A stretch of DNA of 64,000 nt from CANIGN01 sp041391385 (GTDB taxonomy: Bacteria; Bdellovibrionota; UBA2428): NCBI GenBank assembly GCA_041391385.1, contig JAWKOD010000005.1, positions 248,001 through 312,000 of the forward strand. The letters run 5' to 3'. The notes below the pieces were generated by a model that did not search any database, had not been told where the DNA came from, and saw only the letters and a program-made list of their open reading frames with translations. Made by a program: the position numbers and the translations under genes. Each line of letters starts with the position of its first letter. The first letter of the stretch is position 1. Shown piece after piece: positions 8,046-17,700 of the stretch.

Positions 8046-9201
8046 AAGGGATAGAATAGGTGCCTTTTTCTAAATTGTCTTTTGTGAGGCCTAATTTATT
8101 TGCCAAGGAGCGCGCCTGAGGGCCGCCTTCATGCAATGAGAACCAGCAGCCACAGTAGTCTTGTCGGTAAATGTCGTGCTCTTCAGTAAAGCGAACACTG
8201 TCTTTAAATCCATCTTCTTTCATGAAATTGCGGGCTAAATAAGGGACGCCTATTTTTTGAGCTAATTTTTTGCCAAGAACTGCGAGTTTTTGCTGAACTT
8301 TGTGCGGTGAAATGGCAAGAGTTGTTGAGAATAGGTCACAGTTTTGTTTCTGAGCTTCATGAGCTGAGCGCTCGAGTCTCATATCATAGCAAAGAGTGCA
8401 TTTGGCGCCTTGTTCGGGACTCGATTCAAGGCCAGATATTTTATCAAGAAATTCTTTTACGTCGTACTCGCCTATGATTGTTTTTACTTCAAAGTGCTGG
8501 GTAACTTTTAAAAAAGCTTGAAGGCGTAAATCATATTCTGATTGAGGTTGAATATTGGGGTCATACCAAAAGCACGTTAAATCAAACTCATCTTTAAGTT
8601 GTTCGATAACACCCGCGGCGTCAGGTCCGCAGCAAACATGTAAGAGCAGCTTTCTTTTTCTATCGTGTTCCAGGATGATTTTCTTAATGGCTGGATCACT
8701 TAAGTCGTAAAAACGTCTCAAGCTTTTTATGGATAGCGCTTGGGTGTGATTTTCAATGTTGAAATCATTCCAGGGAATACTGGGAGCGAGTAGCTTTCTT
8801 TCTTGGAGTTTGAGCATGAGGAAGTTACTGGCAAATAGTTTTGCTGCTTCAATTTCTGGAGGGAGTTTTTCTTTAGGTGTAGGGAGTGGCCGCATTCCCA
8901 GGAAGGACCACTCGGTGGGATTGTTCCTGTGGTCAAAGATAGCTTTGCATTCTGTATCTTGAGGGAGCTTGTCTTTTAGTTCTTGAGCGAGTGAAGCAAT
9001 GGAGTCACTACAAATTGAGTTTGTTTTAGTTTCTCCCTTTCGCTTGATGTACACCATTTGAATGTTGGAGAATGCTTTGGAATCTTTTGCAGCTTCGTAG
9101 GGGACTGCAAGCATCAAAAGGTAACTCTTTCCTACAAAGTTGGGACTCTTAAAAAAGAGAAAGTCTTCAGAATCAAAGAGACAAAACTTGTAGAGTTTCA
9201 T
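8038..9201 (-). CDS. queH: Epoxyqueuosine reductase QueH with extra N-terminal domain
   Basis: The last ~200 of 387 residues are QueH (DUF208), the Fe-S enzyme that reduces epoxyqueuosine to queuosine in tRNA. The family's metal-binding cysteines are visible: LLLHVCCGPDAAG, the CTLCYDMRLERSA segment and CGCWFSLHE near the C-terminus. QueH proteins usually stop at about 180-250 residues. Here ~185 residues precede the enzyme, with no motif I recognise and no signal peptide. It overlaps the next gene by 8 bases. The enzyme call is firm; the role of the front half is open (a substrate-handling domain, or a second enzyme). Confidence 0.85.
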   Translation of the reverse strand: MKLYKFCLFDSEDFLFFKSPNFVGKSYLLMLAVPYEAAKDSKAFSNIQMVYIKRKGETKTNSICSDSIASLAQELKDKLPQDTECKAIFDHRNNPTEWSFLGMRPLPTPKEKLPPEIEAAKLFASNFLMLKLQERKLLAPSIPWNDFNIENHTQALSIKSLRRFYDLSDPAIKKIILEHDRKRKLLLHVCCGPDAAGVIEQLKDEFDLTCFWYDPNIQPQSEYDLRLQAFLKVTQHFEVKTIIGEYDVKEFLDKISGLESSPEQGAKCTLCYDMRLERSAHEAQKQNCDLFSTTLAISPHKVQQKLAVLGKKLAQKIGVPYLARNFMKEDGFKDSVRFTEEHDIYRQDYCGCWFSLHEGGPQARSLANKLGLTKDNLEKGTYSIPCD

Positions 9202-9324
9202 GGGTAGATTAGGGTTATAGTTTTATGTTCTGTGAGCGACAACCTAATTTGTACAGGGCTATTGAGGGCTTTGTTTTTGACAGGATCATGTTTGACTCAT
9301 AAGTCACTAGAATACGGAGGTTTT

Positions 9325-10125
9325 ATGCGTGCAAATTGTCAAAATATATCATTAAAAAAAATGAAGTTTGGAGTGCTTTTACTGGGGGCTCTCTCTTGTT
9401 TATCCTCGGCTTGGGCCTATAGAGTTGATCCAGCAAATGAAGTCTTGCGCTCTGCAAATCATAAGTCTGAAATTTGTAAGGACATCGTTGGTAAGTATTT
9501 GGGCTTTTTATCTCAAGCGGACTGTAGATCAGCAGAATTTAAAGTGACTCAAAAATACTATGATACGTTACCTGGAGAGGTCGCTGAAAAAGCCACAGGT
9601 TATTCTTGGACTTTTGCAAAAGGGGAGTTGGCTTGTAATGGAAGTGTTACCTTAAACATTAAGAAGCCTTATGTGGATAATGAGGGTCGAGTTAAATACC
9701 TTGAGCCTTCTACGAAGTGGTCTTTTAGCGTTGCTTCTTGTGGATCTGAAGCCCTAAATGTTTTGAAGGATGCAGACATCTACGCAGATAATGTTCAGCA
9801 GGTGGGTTTATACTACGATTCAGAATTTCCATGGGAAGATGATGCCCCTGATGCCGAAGATGAAGTTTTAGCTTCTGAAATTCCTAAGGCTGTATTCAAG
9901 AAAATGAGTGAAGAGCTTTCATTGCTCACGGATCAACCCGATTTTAATTGGGTAAAAACGGAGTATTATGTTGTTCGCGATCCAGATAGCAATAAAGTCA
10001 TTGGATATATTGGTGTAGAGGATATGCACAATACGAATGATAGCGAAGACTATAGTTTTGATACTTTAGCTCATCTTGTTTTCGACCTTGAAGGAAATGT
10101 GGTTGCTGACAAGACAGACATCTAG
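9325..10125 (+). CDS. Exported protein of unknown function, 267 aa
   Basis: The start is set by a strong ribosome site, GGAGG at 9316-9320, four bases before ATG 9325; an earlier in-frame start at 9232 lacks one. The N-terminus is a longer-than-usual signal peptide (basic part to residue ~13, hydrophobic core to ~29, cut after AWA). The mature protein has a few cysteines, probably disulfide-bonded, and an acidic C-terminal third with YYVVRDPDSNKVIGYIGVED. A similar stretch occurs in the exported protein at 32636-33295, so the two may be distant relatives. Function unknown. Confidence 0.72.
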   Translation: MRANCQNISLKKMKFGVLLLGALSCLSSAWAYRVDPANEVLRSANHKSEICKDIVGKYLGFLSQADCRSAEFKVTQKYYDTLPGEVAEKATGYSWTFAKGELACNGSVTLNIKKPYVDNEGRVKYLEPSTKWSFSVASCGSEALNVLKDADIYADNVQQVGLYYDSEFPWEDDAPDAEDEVLASEIPKAVFKKMSEELSLLTDQPDFNWVKTEYYVVRDPDSNKVIGYIGVEDMHNTNDSEDYSFDTLAHLVFDLEGNVVADKTDI

Positions 10126-10183
10126 GAGTTTAGCTGTAGAGCGTTGACGCCTCGCATTAATTGATGTTAAGGGTATGTGGGTA

Positions 10184-11450
10184 ATGACACATACCCCACT
10201 AATAACTAATGATGCGGTTGTATTGGGAATCCTATGTTCTTTGCTCGCTTTTATTTTTAAAATGGCTTCGAGCTCTAATCCCTTTTGGAAGAAATTTTAT
10301 AAATATTGTCCCTCCTTGTTGCTCTGCTATTTTCTTCCTTCTTTGTTGAGCACTGCGGGGATTATTTCTCCTCATGAATCTAAATTGTATTTTGTCACTT
10401 CAAGGTATTTGTTACCTGCAAGTTTGGTCCTTTTAACTTTAAGTATTGATTTAAAAGAATTGCTAAAGCTTGGACCTAAAGCTTTGGTGATGTTTTTTGT
10501 GGGAACTATTGGAGTCATCCTGGGTGGGCCACTCGCTATTTTTGTAACTTCTTTTATTGCTCCCTCGGTTGTGAGTGGTGCGGGTGCCGATGAGGTTTGG
10601 CGTGGAATGGCCGCTTTGGCTGGGAGTTGGATTGGTGGCGGAGCTAACATGGCCGCTATGAAAGAAGTCTTTGGCGCGAGCGATGCGTTGTTTTCTGCAA
10701 TGATAGCTGTCGATGTTTTGGTGGCTTCAGTTTGGATGGGTATTTTGCTCTATGCAGCTGGTGTAAGTGATTTAGTAGATAAGAAATTCCTGAAGGCCGA
10801 TAATTCAACTATTAAAAGCCTAGAGAAAAAATGCATGAATATCAACTCCAGCATTCGAAGATTCCAAAGTTGCCAGATTTCATGTTGATCATTGAGTCGC
10901 ATTTGCAGCTACGGGATTAGCGCATTTGGGAGCAGACACTATCGCACCTTACGTTACGGCAAACTATCCATACTTGAGTAAGTATAGTTTAACCTCTGGC
11001 TTCTTTTGGATTGTCGTCATCTCTACAACTATAGGTCTTTTGTTATCTTTTACATCTGCAAGAAAATTAGAAGGCTATGGCGCTTCGCGAATCGGAAGTG
11101 TTTTTCTATATCTTCTTGTAGCCGCTATCGGTATGGAGATGGATATCTCTGCAGTGTTTAGTAATCCGGGTATTTTCTTTGTGGGGAGTGTTTGGTTAGG
11201 TTTTCATGGGCTTCTTCTTCTCATAACAGCGCGCTTGATAAAAGCACCACTGTTTCTGCTCGCTGTTGGAAGTCGAGCTAATATTGGTGCCGCAGCCTCT
11301 GCTCCTATTATGGCGTCTGCCTTTAATCCCGTACTTGCGCCTATTGGCGTACTTATGGCCGTGCTTGGTTATGCCATAGGAACCTATGGAGCGTGGCTCT
11401 GCGGAATATTGATGCAAATGACGAGTAAAGCTTTAGGGCTTATCTCGTAG
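10184..11450 (+). pseudogene. DUF819 (YjcL-like) membrane protein, two frameshifts as read
   Basis: A polytopic membrane protein of the DUF819 family (sodium-solute-transporter-like fold, function unsettled), broken as read. The first part runs to about 10831 and contains the family segment WIGGGANMAAMKEVFG. The frame then moves at a six-A run (10826-10831) into KMHEYQLQHSKIPKLPDFML, and again near 10894 into VAFAATGLAHLGADTIAPY, which continues to the TAG at 11450. Restoring one base at each point gives ~422 residues, the normal family length. ATG 10184 is preferred: AAGGG lies ten bases upstream, whereas it abuts ATG 10175. The first shift fits assembly error; the second is not in a homopolymer. 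Confidence 0.75.
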
Positions 11451-11462
11451 AAAGTTCTGTAA
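11440..11462 (+). repeat. 23-bp direct repeat, copy 1
   Basis: These 23 bases (beginning TTATCTCGTAGAAAG) recur exactly at 12029-12051 in the same orientation. This copy contains the stop codon of the DUF819 gene; the other contains the last seven codons and stop of prpC on the opposite strand. The two copies bracket exactly one small gene. Confidence 0.85.
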
Positions 11463-11534
11463 GTTTATTTCTTATGTTCCGTGATGGTATATTTAGATTG
11501 ACGCACTGTAGCGCCCTTCTTAGGCTGCCCCATA

Positions 11535-12026
11535 ATGGTGAAAAAATATTTGTTATTTTCTTTGATAATTAATGCTCTTAACGTTGTACATGCTGAAGAG
11601 TCGCTTGCAACTCGCGTGTTGGGTACGTGGAGTCTGAAGTCATTCTTATGTGCAGATGGGCATTCACTAAAAGGAGACTTTGAAACTGTTTCTTCGAAAA
11701 TGGTTTTGGCAGAGAATGCTAAAATTACAGAGGATTATACTTACATACAGGAAGCTAAGGAGCATCTTCTTACTTCAGAGGGTGAGTTTATACTAAGAAC
11801 CTATAAGGGGCTTCCTAGCTTTGATGCAACAGTTATTGATACCGTTGACGGGCTCATTTCAAATTCTAAAAGAGTTATGGAGAATCATTTCATAAGCATT
11901 TCAGATGACAATAAAACACTTACACTTACCCAAGCTCAAGAAGAGGCCTTAGGCGTTGACGATGGGCCATGTCCTCGAAATGTTCCATACATTCTAACTT
12001 GGGAACGAGTCGTTGAAGCTAAGTAG
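11535..12026 (+). CDS. Exported lipocalin-like protein
   Basis: A 163-residue protein with a signal peptide ending VVHA-EES. The mature part starts with LGTWSLKSFLC, the opening strand pattern of small bacterial lipocalin-like domains (LxGTWxL), followed by alternating strands and a C-terminal ILTWERV. Such proteins form eight-stranded barrels that carry small hydrophobic molecules; the ligand here is unknown and the family call is tentative. The gene is bracketed by exact 23-bp direct repeats (11440-11462 and 12029-12051), as if it arrived as a unit. It converges on prpC with two bases between the stops. Confidence 0.6.
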   Translation: MVKKYLLFSLIINALNVVHAEESLATRVLGTWSLKSFLCADGHSLKGDFETVSSKMVLAENAKITEDYTYIQEAKEHLLTSEGEFILRTYKGLPSFDATVIDTVDGLISNSKRVMENHFISISDDNKTLTLTQAQEEALGVDDGPCPRNVPYILTWERVVEAK

Positions 12027-12028
12027 CT

Positions 12029-12051
12029 TTATCTCGTAGAAAGTTCTGTAA
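12029..12051 (+). repeat. 23-bp direct repeat, copy 2 (inside 3' end of prpC)
   Basis: Exact copy of 11440-11462. On the minus strand it encodes the last residues of PrpC (VTELSTR would be its reading), so this is probably the original copy and the one at 11440 the duplicate. Confidence 0.85.
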
Positions 12052-13156
12052 CTTTTCTTTCGCTCTTACCGATGTAATTACTCAAGGGTCTGATGAGCCT
12101 GTTGTTGGCCGTTTGTTCCATGATGTGTGCGGTCCATCCAGTTATGCGGCTCATAACAAATATGGGTGTGAACATATCGATATCAAAACCCATGAGATAG
12201 TAAGCCGGACCTGCAGGGAAATCGAGATTGGGATAAATATTCTTTTTCTCGATCATGACCTTTTCAAGCGCTGCAGAAATGTCGTGCCATTTTGTATCAC
12301 CTTTGATTTTTGCGACTTGCAGTCCGTATTTGTTCATTGTGGGCGCACGTGAGTCGCCTTTTTTATAAACGCGGTGACCAAAGCCCATGACTTTCTTTTT
12401 ATTTGCTAGAGCATCGAGCATCCAGGCTTCTGCTTTGGAAACTTCTCCAACTTCTTGAAGCATGTACATAACTTGCTCATTGGCTCCACCGTGAAGGGGG
12501 CCTTTGAGGGAGCCGATGGCTCCAACTACGGCACTGTAGAGATCAGTAGTGGTTGATGTGATTACACGCGCAGCAAATGTCGATGCATTGAAGCTATGTT
12601 CAGCGTAAAGTGTGAGAGAAGCATCGAAGGCTTTTACAACATCTTGGTGAGGGACTTCGCCAAAACACATATGAAAAAAGTTTTCTGCGAATGTGAGGTC
12701 TTCTTTGGGTTCAATAATTTTAAGGCCTTTTTTGAGGCGGTAATCGTAGGCAATAAGAGTAGGGATTTTTGCCATAAGACTCAGTGATTTGTCGTAGTTT
12801 GTTTGAGGGGAGTTATCCCAAATACGTTCATCTTCGAGTCCTAGGTAGCTCACTCCAGTACGAAGAGTATCCATGGGGTGTGCGTGTTTGGGGAAAAGTT
12901 CTACAACTTGAGTGCAGTCGCCAGAGATTTTTCTTCGGCTACGTTCTTCTTTTTGAAAGGCTGAGAGTTGAGCTTTGTTGGGAAGTTCGCCGTGCCACAT
13001 AAGGTAGGCAACTTCTTCAAAGCTGCATTTGTCAGCAAGGTCCTGTACAGGGTAGCCGTGATATACAAGGGCATTGATATCGGGCATTACTTTGCTGATA
13101 GCGGTGTCGTCTACAACAACACCTTCGAGGCCTTTTTTTACTGTCATTTCGCTCAT
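12029..13156 (-). CDS. prpC: 2-methylcitrate synthase
   Basis: Condenses propionyl-CoA with oxaloacetate to 2-methylcitrate, the entry step of the methylcitrate cycle. The 375-residue length and motifs fit PrpC/citrate synthase of the short type: GPLHGGANEQVM around the active-site His, FGHRVYKKGDSRAP with the second His, and DFPAGPAYYLMGF with the catalytic Asp. Context with prpB and prpD on the same strand favours PrpC over citrate synthase. ATG 13156 is used; ATG 13147 is an alternative. Its last codons lie in one copy of a 23-bp direct repeat, and a hairpin repeat lies upstream at 13226-13252. Confidence 0.9.
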   Translation of the reverse strand: MSEMTVKKGLEGVVVDDTAISKVMPDINALVYHGYPVQDLADKCSFEEVAYLMWHGELPNKAQLSAFQKEERSRRKISGDCTQVVELFPKHAHPMDTLRTGVSYLGLEDERIWDNSPQTNYDKSLSLMAKIPTLIAYDYRLKKGLKIIEPKEDLTFAENFFHMCFGEVPHQDVVKAFDASLTLYAEHSFNASTFAARVITSTTTDLYSAVVGAIGSLKGPLHGGANEQVMYMLQEVGEVSKAEAWMLDALANKKKVMGFGHRVYKKGDSRAPTMNKYGLQVAKIKGDTKWHDISAALEKVMIEKKNIYPNLDFPAGPAYYLMGFDIDMFTPIFVMSRITGWTAHIMEQTANNRLIRPLSNYIGKSERKVTELSTR

Positions 13157-13225
13157 ATGGGTTGAAAGCCTATACGAAAATGTGAAAAGCAGCTAGCGGT
13201 GTTTTCATCAGAACTGACAGCTTTT

Positions 13226-13252
13226 CCCAAGGGCGTCAGAGACCTTTTGGGA
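13226..13252 (-). repeat. Dispersed hairpin repeat, family A, copy 1
   Basis: Read on the minus strand this contains AAAAGGTCTCTGACGC, identical over 16 bases to the copies at 13763-13793 and 39359-39390. The flanks CCCAA and TTGGG pair, so it can fold into a stem with GTCTCTGACG at its tip. It lies between the lipoprotein/prpB stop and prpC. Confidence 0.7.
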
Positions 13253-13267
13253 TACTGCGATGCGCGA

Positions 13268-13726
13268 TTATTTATGTTCTTGATCGGGGATTGAACTTTC
13301 GCTCGAGGCGGAGGTGGGGGTCCCTGTTCCATATTTTATCTGCATGAGCTCTCGGTTTTCTAGTGGGTTTATCTTCTTGTTGTCGTCTTTGGCCCGGAGT
13401 AGGGCTTCTCGTTCAGATTTTCCCTGTTCTAAGTATTTGAGTTCGTCGAGTTCCATATCACTTAGGCCCTTGTCGTATTTTCTTCGGGCCAGCTCGGCTT
13501 CTCGCTGAGTCCCTCCACGTTTTAAGACGCTAAGTTCTGCGTCTTGGCCAGGGCTTCGGTAACGGTTTCTAAGAAGAGCTTCAATTTTGCTTTTTGTTTG
13601 TTTTTGTTGAAGAGCCTGATTGAGTATTTCACTATCTGTAACAGAAGAGTTGGCCGGAGTGCCTTTGGAAACGGAACTGCATTGGTAGCTAAGTAATAGG
13701 GCAAAGGTGAGCAAAGCAAAACGCAT
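13268..13726 (-). CDS. Probable separate lipoprotein, tail of the prpB frame
   Basis: From the ATG at 13726 the sequence MRFALLTFALLLSYQCSSVS is a textbook lipoprotein signal (short basic start, hydrophobic core, Cys at residue 16, though YQC is a loose lipobox). The 152-residue product is then helical and strongly charged (repeated KIEALLRN, REALLRA, RREAEL-like segments), ending in a Ser/Thr-rich tail. I recognise no family. A lipoprotein signal in the middle of a cytoplasmic enzyme makes no sense, so I think it is translated from its own start; the ribosome site in front is weak. Confidence 0.5.
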   Translation of the reverse strand: MRFALLTFALLLSYQCSSVSKGTPANSSVTDSEILNQALQQKQTKSKIEALLRNRYRSPGQDAELSVLKRGGTQREAELARRKYDKGLSDMELDELKYLEQGKSEREALLRAKDDNKKINPLENRELMQIKYGTGTPTSASSESSIPDQEHK

Positions 13727-14728
13727 AGGTAAATCTATTTTATGCCTAAAAGTAGCGGGTGGGTGCCAAAAAGGTCTCTGACGCTTTTTAGACTTTAAAG
13801 CTAAGAGGTTTTGGTCAAAGGAATTGTACTTGTCGTACTCAAGCACTTCGTAGAGACGTTTTCGAGTTTGCATTTTGTCGAGTAAGCCTTCTTGAGTTCC
13901 TTTTTCGTGAATTTCCTTAAGAGCATTTTCGATTGCACCCATTGCAATGCGGAAAGTGGTCATGGGGTAAATCACCATATTGTATCCGAGATTGCTTAAT
14001 TCTTGAGTCGTAAAGAGGCGTGATTTTCCGAATTCCGTCATGTTGGAAAGAAGAGGAACTTTGATTTCTTTTCTGAATTTTTCAAATTCTTTTTCATCCG
14101 CAAGTGCTTCGGGGAATATCATATCGGCACCTGCATCAACATAAGCCTTTGCTCTTTCGATAGCTTTGTCTAAGCCTTCTACTCCACGTGCGTCGGTGCG
14201 TGCGCAGATGACAAAATCGGGGTTACTACGACTTTTAGCCGCTGCTCTTAATTTTTGAACCATAGCTTCTGTTGAAACAAGGTCTTTATTGTCGAGGTGC
14301 CCACAGCGCTTGGGGTTGACTTGATCTTCCATGTGACAGGCGCTTATGCCTGCTTCTTCTAATTCTCGAATAGAACGTGCAACATTCATGGTTTCACCAA
14401 AGCCTGTGTCAGCGTCAATGAGCGTGGGAAGAGTCGTGCAGCGAGCAATAGCGCGTCCGCGAGCAGCGACTTCAGAGAGTGTTGTAAGGCCGATATCGGG
14501 GAGGCCGAGATCGTTCGCAATTCCTGCGCCAGAAATATAAACTCCGTCAAACTGAAGTTTTTCTACCATGAGGGCTATGTAAGGAGACCAGGCACCTACA
14601 AATCGCAAGAGCTTTCCGGATGCGAGCATTTTTTTGAATGAGGTATTAGTTTGATTTTTACTGTTTTCTTCGCGGACCAACCATGTCATGGCCCATAATC
14701 TAGCAGAGTCTTCAGTGCTGACAAGCAT
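13268..14728 (-). CDS. prpB: Methylisocitrate lyase, read in frame into a lipoprotein
   Basis: Residues ~30-320 are PrpB, which splits 2-methylisocitrate to pyruvate and succinate: DADTGFGE (metal binding) and the KRCGH signature are present. PrpB normally ends near 295 residues, about where LLALKSKK lies here. No stop follows. The frame continues through ~18 residues encoded by a dispersed repeat (13747-13793) and into a sequence that is itself a complete lipoprotein from Met at 13726. Either the repeat removed the stop and fused the two, or a base is missing in the A-run of the junction: one extra A would end PrpB at a TAG inside the repeat. The start is uncertain (14728 or 14689). Confidence 0.8.
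   Translation of the reverse strand: MLVSTEDSARLWAMTWLVREENSKNQTNTSFKKMLASGKLLRFVGAWSPYIALMVEKLQFDGVYISGAGIANDLGLPDIGLTTLSEVAARGRAIARCTTLPTLIDADTGFGETMNVARSIRELEEAGISACHMEDQVNPKRCGHLDNKDLVSTEAMVQKLRAAAKSRSNPDFVICARTDARGVEGLDKAIERAKAYVDAGADMIFPEALADEKEFEKFRKEIKVPLLSNMTEFGKSRLFTTQELSNLGYNMVIYPMTTFRIAMGAIENALKEIHEKGTQEGLLDKMQTRKRLYEVLEYDKYNSFDQNLLALKSKKRQRPFWHPPATFRHKIDLPMRFALLTFALLLSYQCSSVSKGTPANSSVTDSEILNQALQQKQTKSKIEALLRNRYRSPGQDAELSVLKRGGTQREAELARRKYDKGLSDMELDELKYLEQGKSEREALLRAKDDNKKINPLENRELMQIKYGTGTPTSASSESSIPDQEHK
13747..13793 (+). repeat. Dispersed repeat, family A, copy 2, at the prpB 3' end
   Basis: AAAAGTAGCGGGTGGGTGCC followed by AAAAAGGTCTCTGACGCTTTTT. The second half matches copies at 13226 (reverse) and 39359. 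The first half is the reverse complement of ACCCGCTACCTTT-type words found twice at 22819-22854, linking the two repeat families. The copy is translated as part of the prpB frame. Confidence 0.7.
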
Positions 14729-14750
14729 TCGAAGGGGCTATAGGCTAAAC

Positions 14751-17700
14751 CTATGTGGAACTAAGACTTCCACGGCAACCGGTGAGTTTCCTGAAGCCCC
14801 TTGCCCTCGTGGGACCTTGATCTGGGGTAATCTCAACTTTTTTATGGGTACCAGGTTCTGCCGAATACATGCGGTCTCCGGTATAACCTTCTAGGGTTTT
14901 CTCTAAGGTAGCTAAGTGGCTTTTGTGGGCTGAAATCTGCGACTCGATTATAGCTTTATTGTGATCATCAGAAGCAACTGAGTGTCTTGCTTCGAGATTC
15001 GCTATGCTTTGCCGAGCTTCTTGAATCTTACGCTCTAGCTCTCGTGTGCGAGAGTCGCTTTCAACTGCGATACGTCTTTGATTTTTTCTGCGGGCTATTT
15101 CATGAGCTTTGCTTTGTGCCTTTACGACTTTTAAAGCTTTTCTAAGAATATCAAGCTTCGCATCGTCTTCGGATGAAAGCTGACCATCATAAGAGTTAAA
15201 TGTAGCATTCGTTTGTTGTAAAAAACGTTGGATCTTTAGGTTTTCTTGAGGATTTTCGTTTATGCGTTTCAAAAGGGCTTCAATTACTGATTTTCTTTCT
15301 CTTGTGTTTGTTCCTTCGTAAAGGCTTGCTTCGTTTGAGCTCAAGGGAATACCTAAGACTGCTTGAAGGCTTTCAATGAGCCAAATCTCAGATCTTATCT
15401 GTGAACTTAGGCGAGTATTTTTAAGTCGAGCCTCTAGGATTTTGTCAACGTTGTATTGAGGCGTTTGGCGAAGTTCGTTCAATAGCTTTTTGTTGTTTCC
15501 CATAGCACCTCCAGTTAGAAGATTGTTGAGTGGGATTTGTTTAATTACAGAGGCTGCTCTAAGGGGATCTTCGCGAAGAAGTTGGTGTATCTCAGCTCCG
15601 AGTTGTCCTGTCCTTAAGGCATTCTGAATAAGGTCAGGGGCTATGGGATGTTCCGCAGCTGTTCTGCTCAAAGCAACGGTGATATGTGAATCGCTATAGC
15701 TACTGGGAGCGATTCTTCGCTCAGGGCCATTTTGAATCTTTGCTCGAAAGTTTTTATCAGCAGTTAAGGTTGCAGGCTTGATACTCTTAAGTGTGCTGGA
15801 GATAAAAGCTTTTTCTTTGTTCTCAAGCGTTAACGGCAAATATGAAACTTTTTGGGATTTTAGATCAGTTCTTTTCTCTGCGAGAAGTTCTGAAATTACA
15901 AGGGCATTTTTTTCATCACTTTTAATTAGCTCCTGAAGTTTTGATGCATCTTGGGTTTTTATTGCTTCTTGAACGAAAGGACTTATCTCAGCACGCTTTT
16001 CTTCTACGAGTTGAGAAATTAGAAAGTCGACTGCCTCTGAAACTTCTGAGCCTTCAGGGTCTGTGAGTGAAGCTGTAAACTCGGGCTTGCTTTCGAGAAC
16101 TAAGGAATTGCTGTCCGCTGAAACGAGCGAGCGATCTAGAAATGTCGCTAATTCTCTAGCGGCGTCTTCTTGAGCTTTAATATGAGCAGATTCTGAAAGA
16201 TCGCTCACACGACTTTCTGTTTCTTGTTCACGTTGTTGTGCTTCTTGTATGAGACGGTTTTCTCTTTCATCGAGTCTACGGAGAGCAGCTTGTTCGTCGC
16301 TCAAGGCGTGGTCGACTGGACTGTTGCCAAAATCGGCAATTTTCTCTCTAGCCTTATCTGCTGCTTCGTTTTCTCTTTGGGTACGTGTTTCAGCAAGGGC
16401 CCTGCGAGCGTTCTCTTGTTGGGGAGTTATCTCCTCTATTTGAGCGGCTAGTTTGTTGATTTCAGTCAATCGATCAGCAGATTTTTCTTTTTCACTCTTA
16501 ATAGTTCCCTGAAGTCTATTTGTAGGACCATAGGCTTTAAGTTTGCTTTTACTAATTTCGATTGAGTGTTGTATAGCTTCAATTTCTGATTGGAGAGTTT
16601 GAGCTTTTTGTTGAGCTTGTATAAGAAGACGTTTCTTGATTGATCCTTCAGGGCTAGGAATTTTGTTTTCGACAGCATTAAGTGCTGCGAGTGCGATTTC
16701 TTGGCGCTTAAGAGCGCCTTTTTTTTGGCCGAGTGTTTTTTCGTGTCCCTTAAGTTCGGCCCATATTCTTTTCTCATTATCGTCTACGTTGCCAAAACCT
16801 AAGTAGAGATCGATTTCTTTGGGTGAGGGTTTTTCCCCTCCGTTAAGATAGGGTGTGATTTTGGGGAGTAGTTTTTCGGCTTGTTGAATTCGTTCTTCGC
16901 TTTTTGCACGTTCGTCTCGAGCAGTTTCAAGGGTATGATTTAAAGCCCCTCTTTCTCTTTTTTGCTCTTGGGTTAAATTTTTCTCTTCAAGGGCTCCACC
17001 TTTTTGAATTGTGTTGAAGTCGTTTAGTTCTTGATTAGAATTCCTCAGTAGCTTTTGGCCTATTGAGTATACGAGTTCAGTTCTTTGCTGGGCTATCTCA
17101 CGAAGCCTAAAAGCAAGATCTTTTTGACTCTTTTCAATTTCAAGTTGAGCGGCAGCAAGTTTCTGACCAGTAACTTTTTTGTAGGCTATTCTTAGTCTGT
17201 CTCCTGCAGCAGAGCTTCTAATCGTAAGGCCCATTTGAGCGAGTCTATTTTCAATCCAACTGTATTGTGATCGGAGGTAAGAGAGGTTTGATTTAAGTTT
17301 CTCTAGCTCACCTGTAATTTTTCCACGGTTGTTGTTTTTGTGGTATTCCTCAATTTTTTGATCGTACCATTTGATTAGTTGCTGCAGGCTAGTGGCAAGC
17401 AGAATGCTTGTCGCTATGCCGCCAGCTCCTATAAGAGCCAGCTGTTCATTGCTTAATGTTTGATTCTCGTCTTCGGGTTCAAAATCTATTTTCCCGACAC
17501 CTTCTTGTACGGCTAGCTCTTCGATTATTTTCGTATCTTCCTGATCTACGGGTATGGCTTTTTTAGCGTTGAGTACGAGTCTTTCGATTTCTGCCTTTTC
17601 TGCTTCTGTTAGAGGATTTTCTTGAGCCAGGTTGAGTCCCCTGGGAAGTTCATCCTCACTTACGATAGTAGCTCTTGGAGCAGTAGTGGGAGTTTCTTTT

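Noticed and set aside
9277..9313. Promoter with TTGACA and TAGAAT ahead of the exported protein at 9325
   Set aside because: The two boxes are 25 bases apart, too far for a sigma70 promoter, and the -10 would place the start of RNA at the ribosome site.
13522..13719. A 65-residue frame within the lipoprotein after prpB
   Set aside because: Overlaps the lipoprotein in another frame and has a basic, low-complexity composition as expected of a shadow.
16224..16777. Several 60-100 residue frames opposite or within the coiled-coil gene
   Set aside because: They are out-of-frame readings of a long, clearly coding, charged gene. None has a ribosome site or a recognisable domain.
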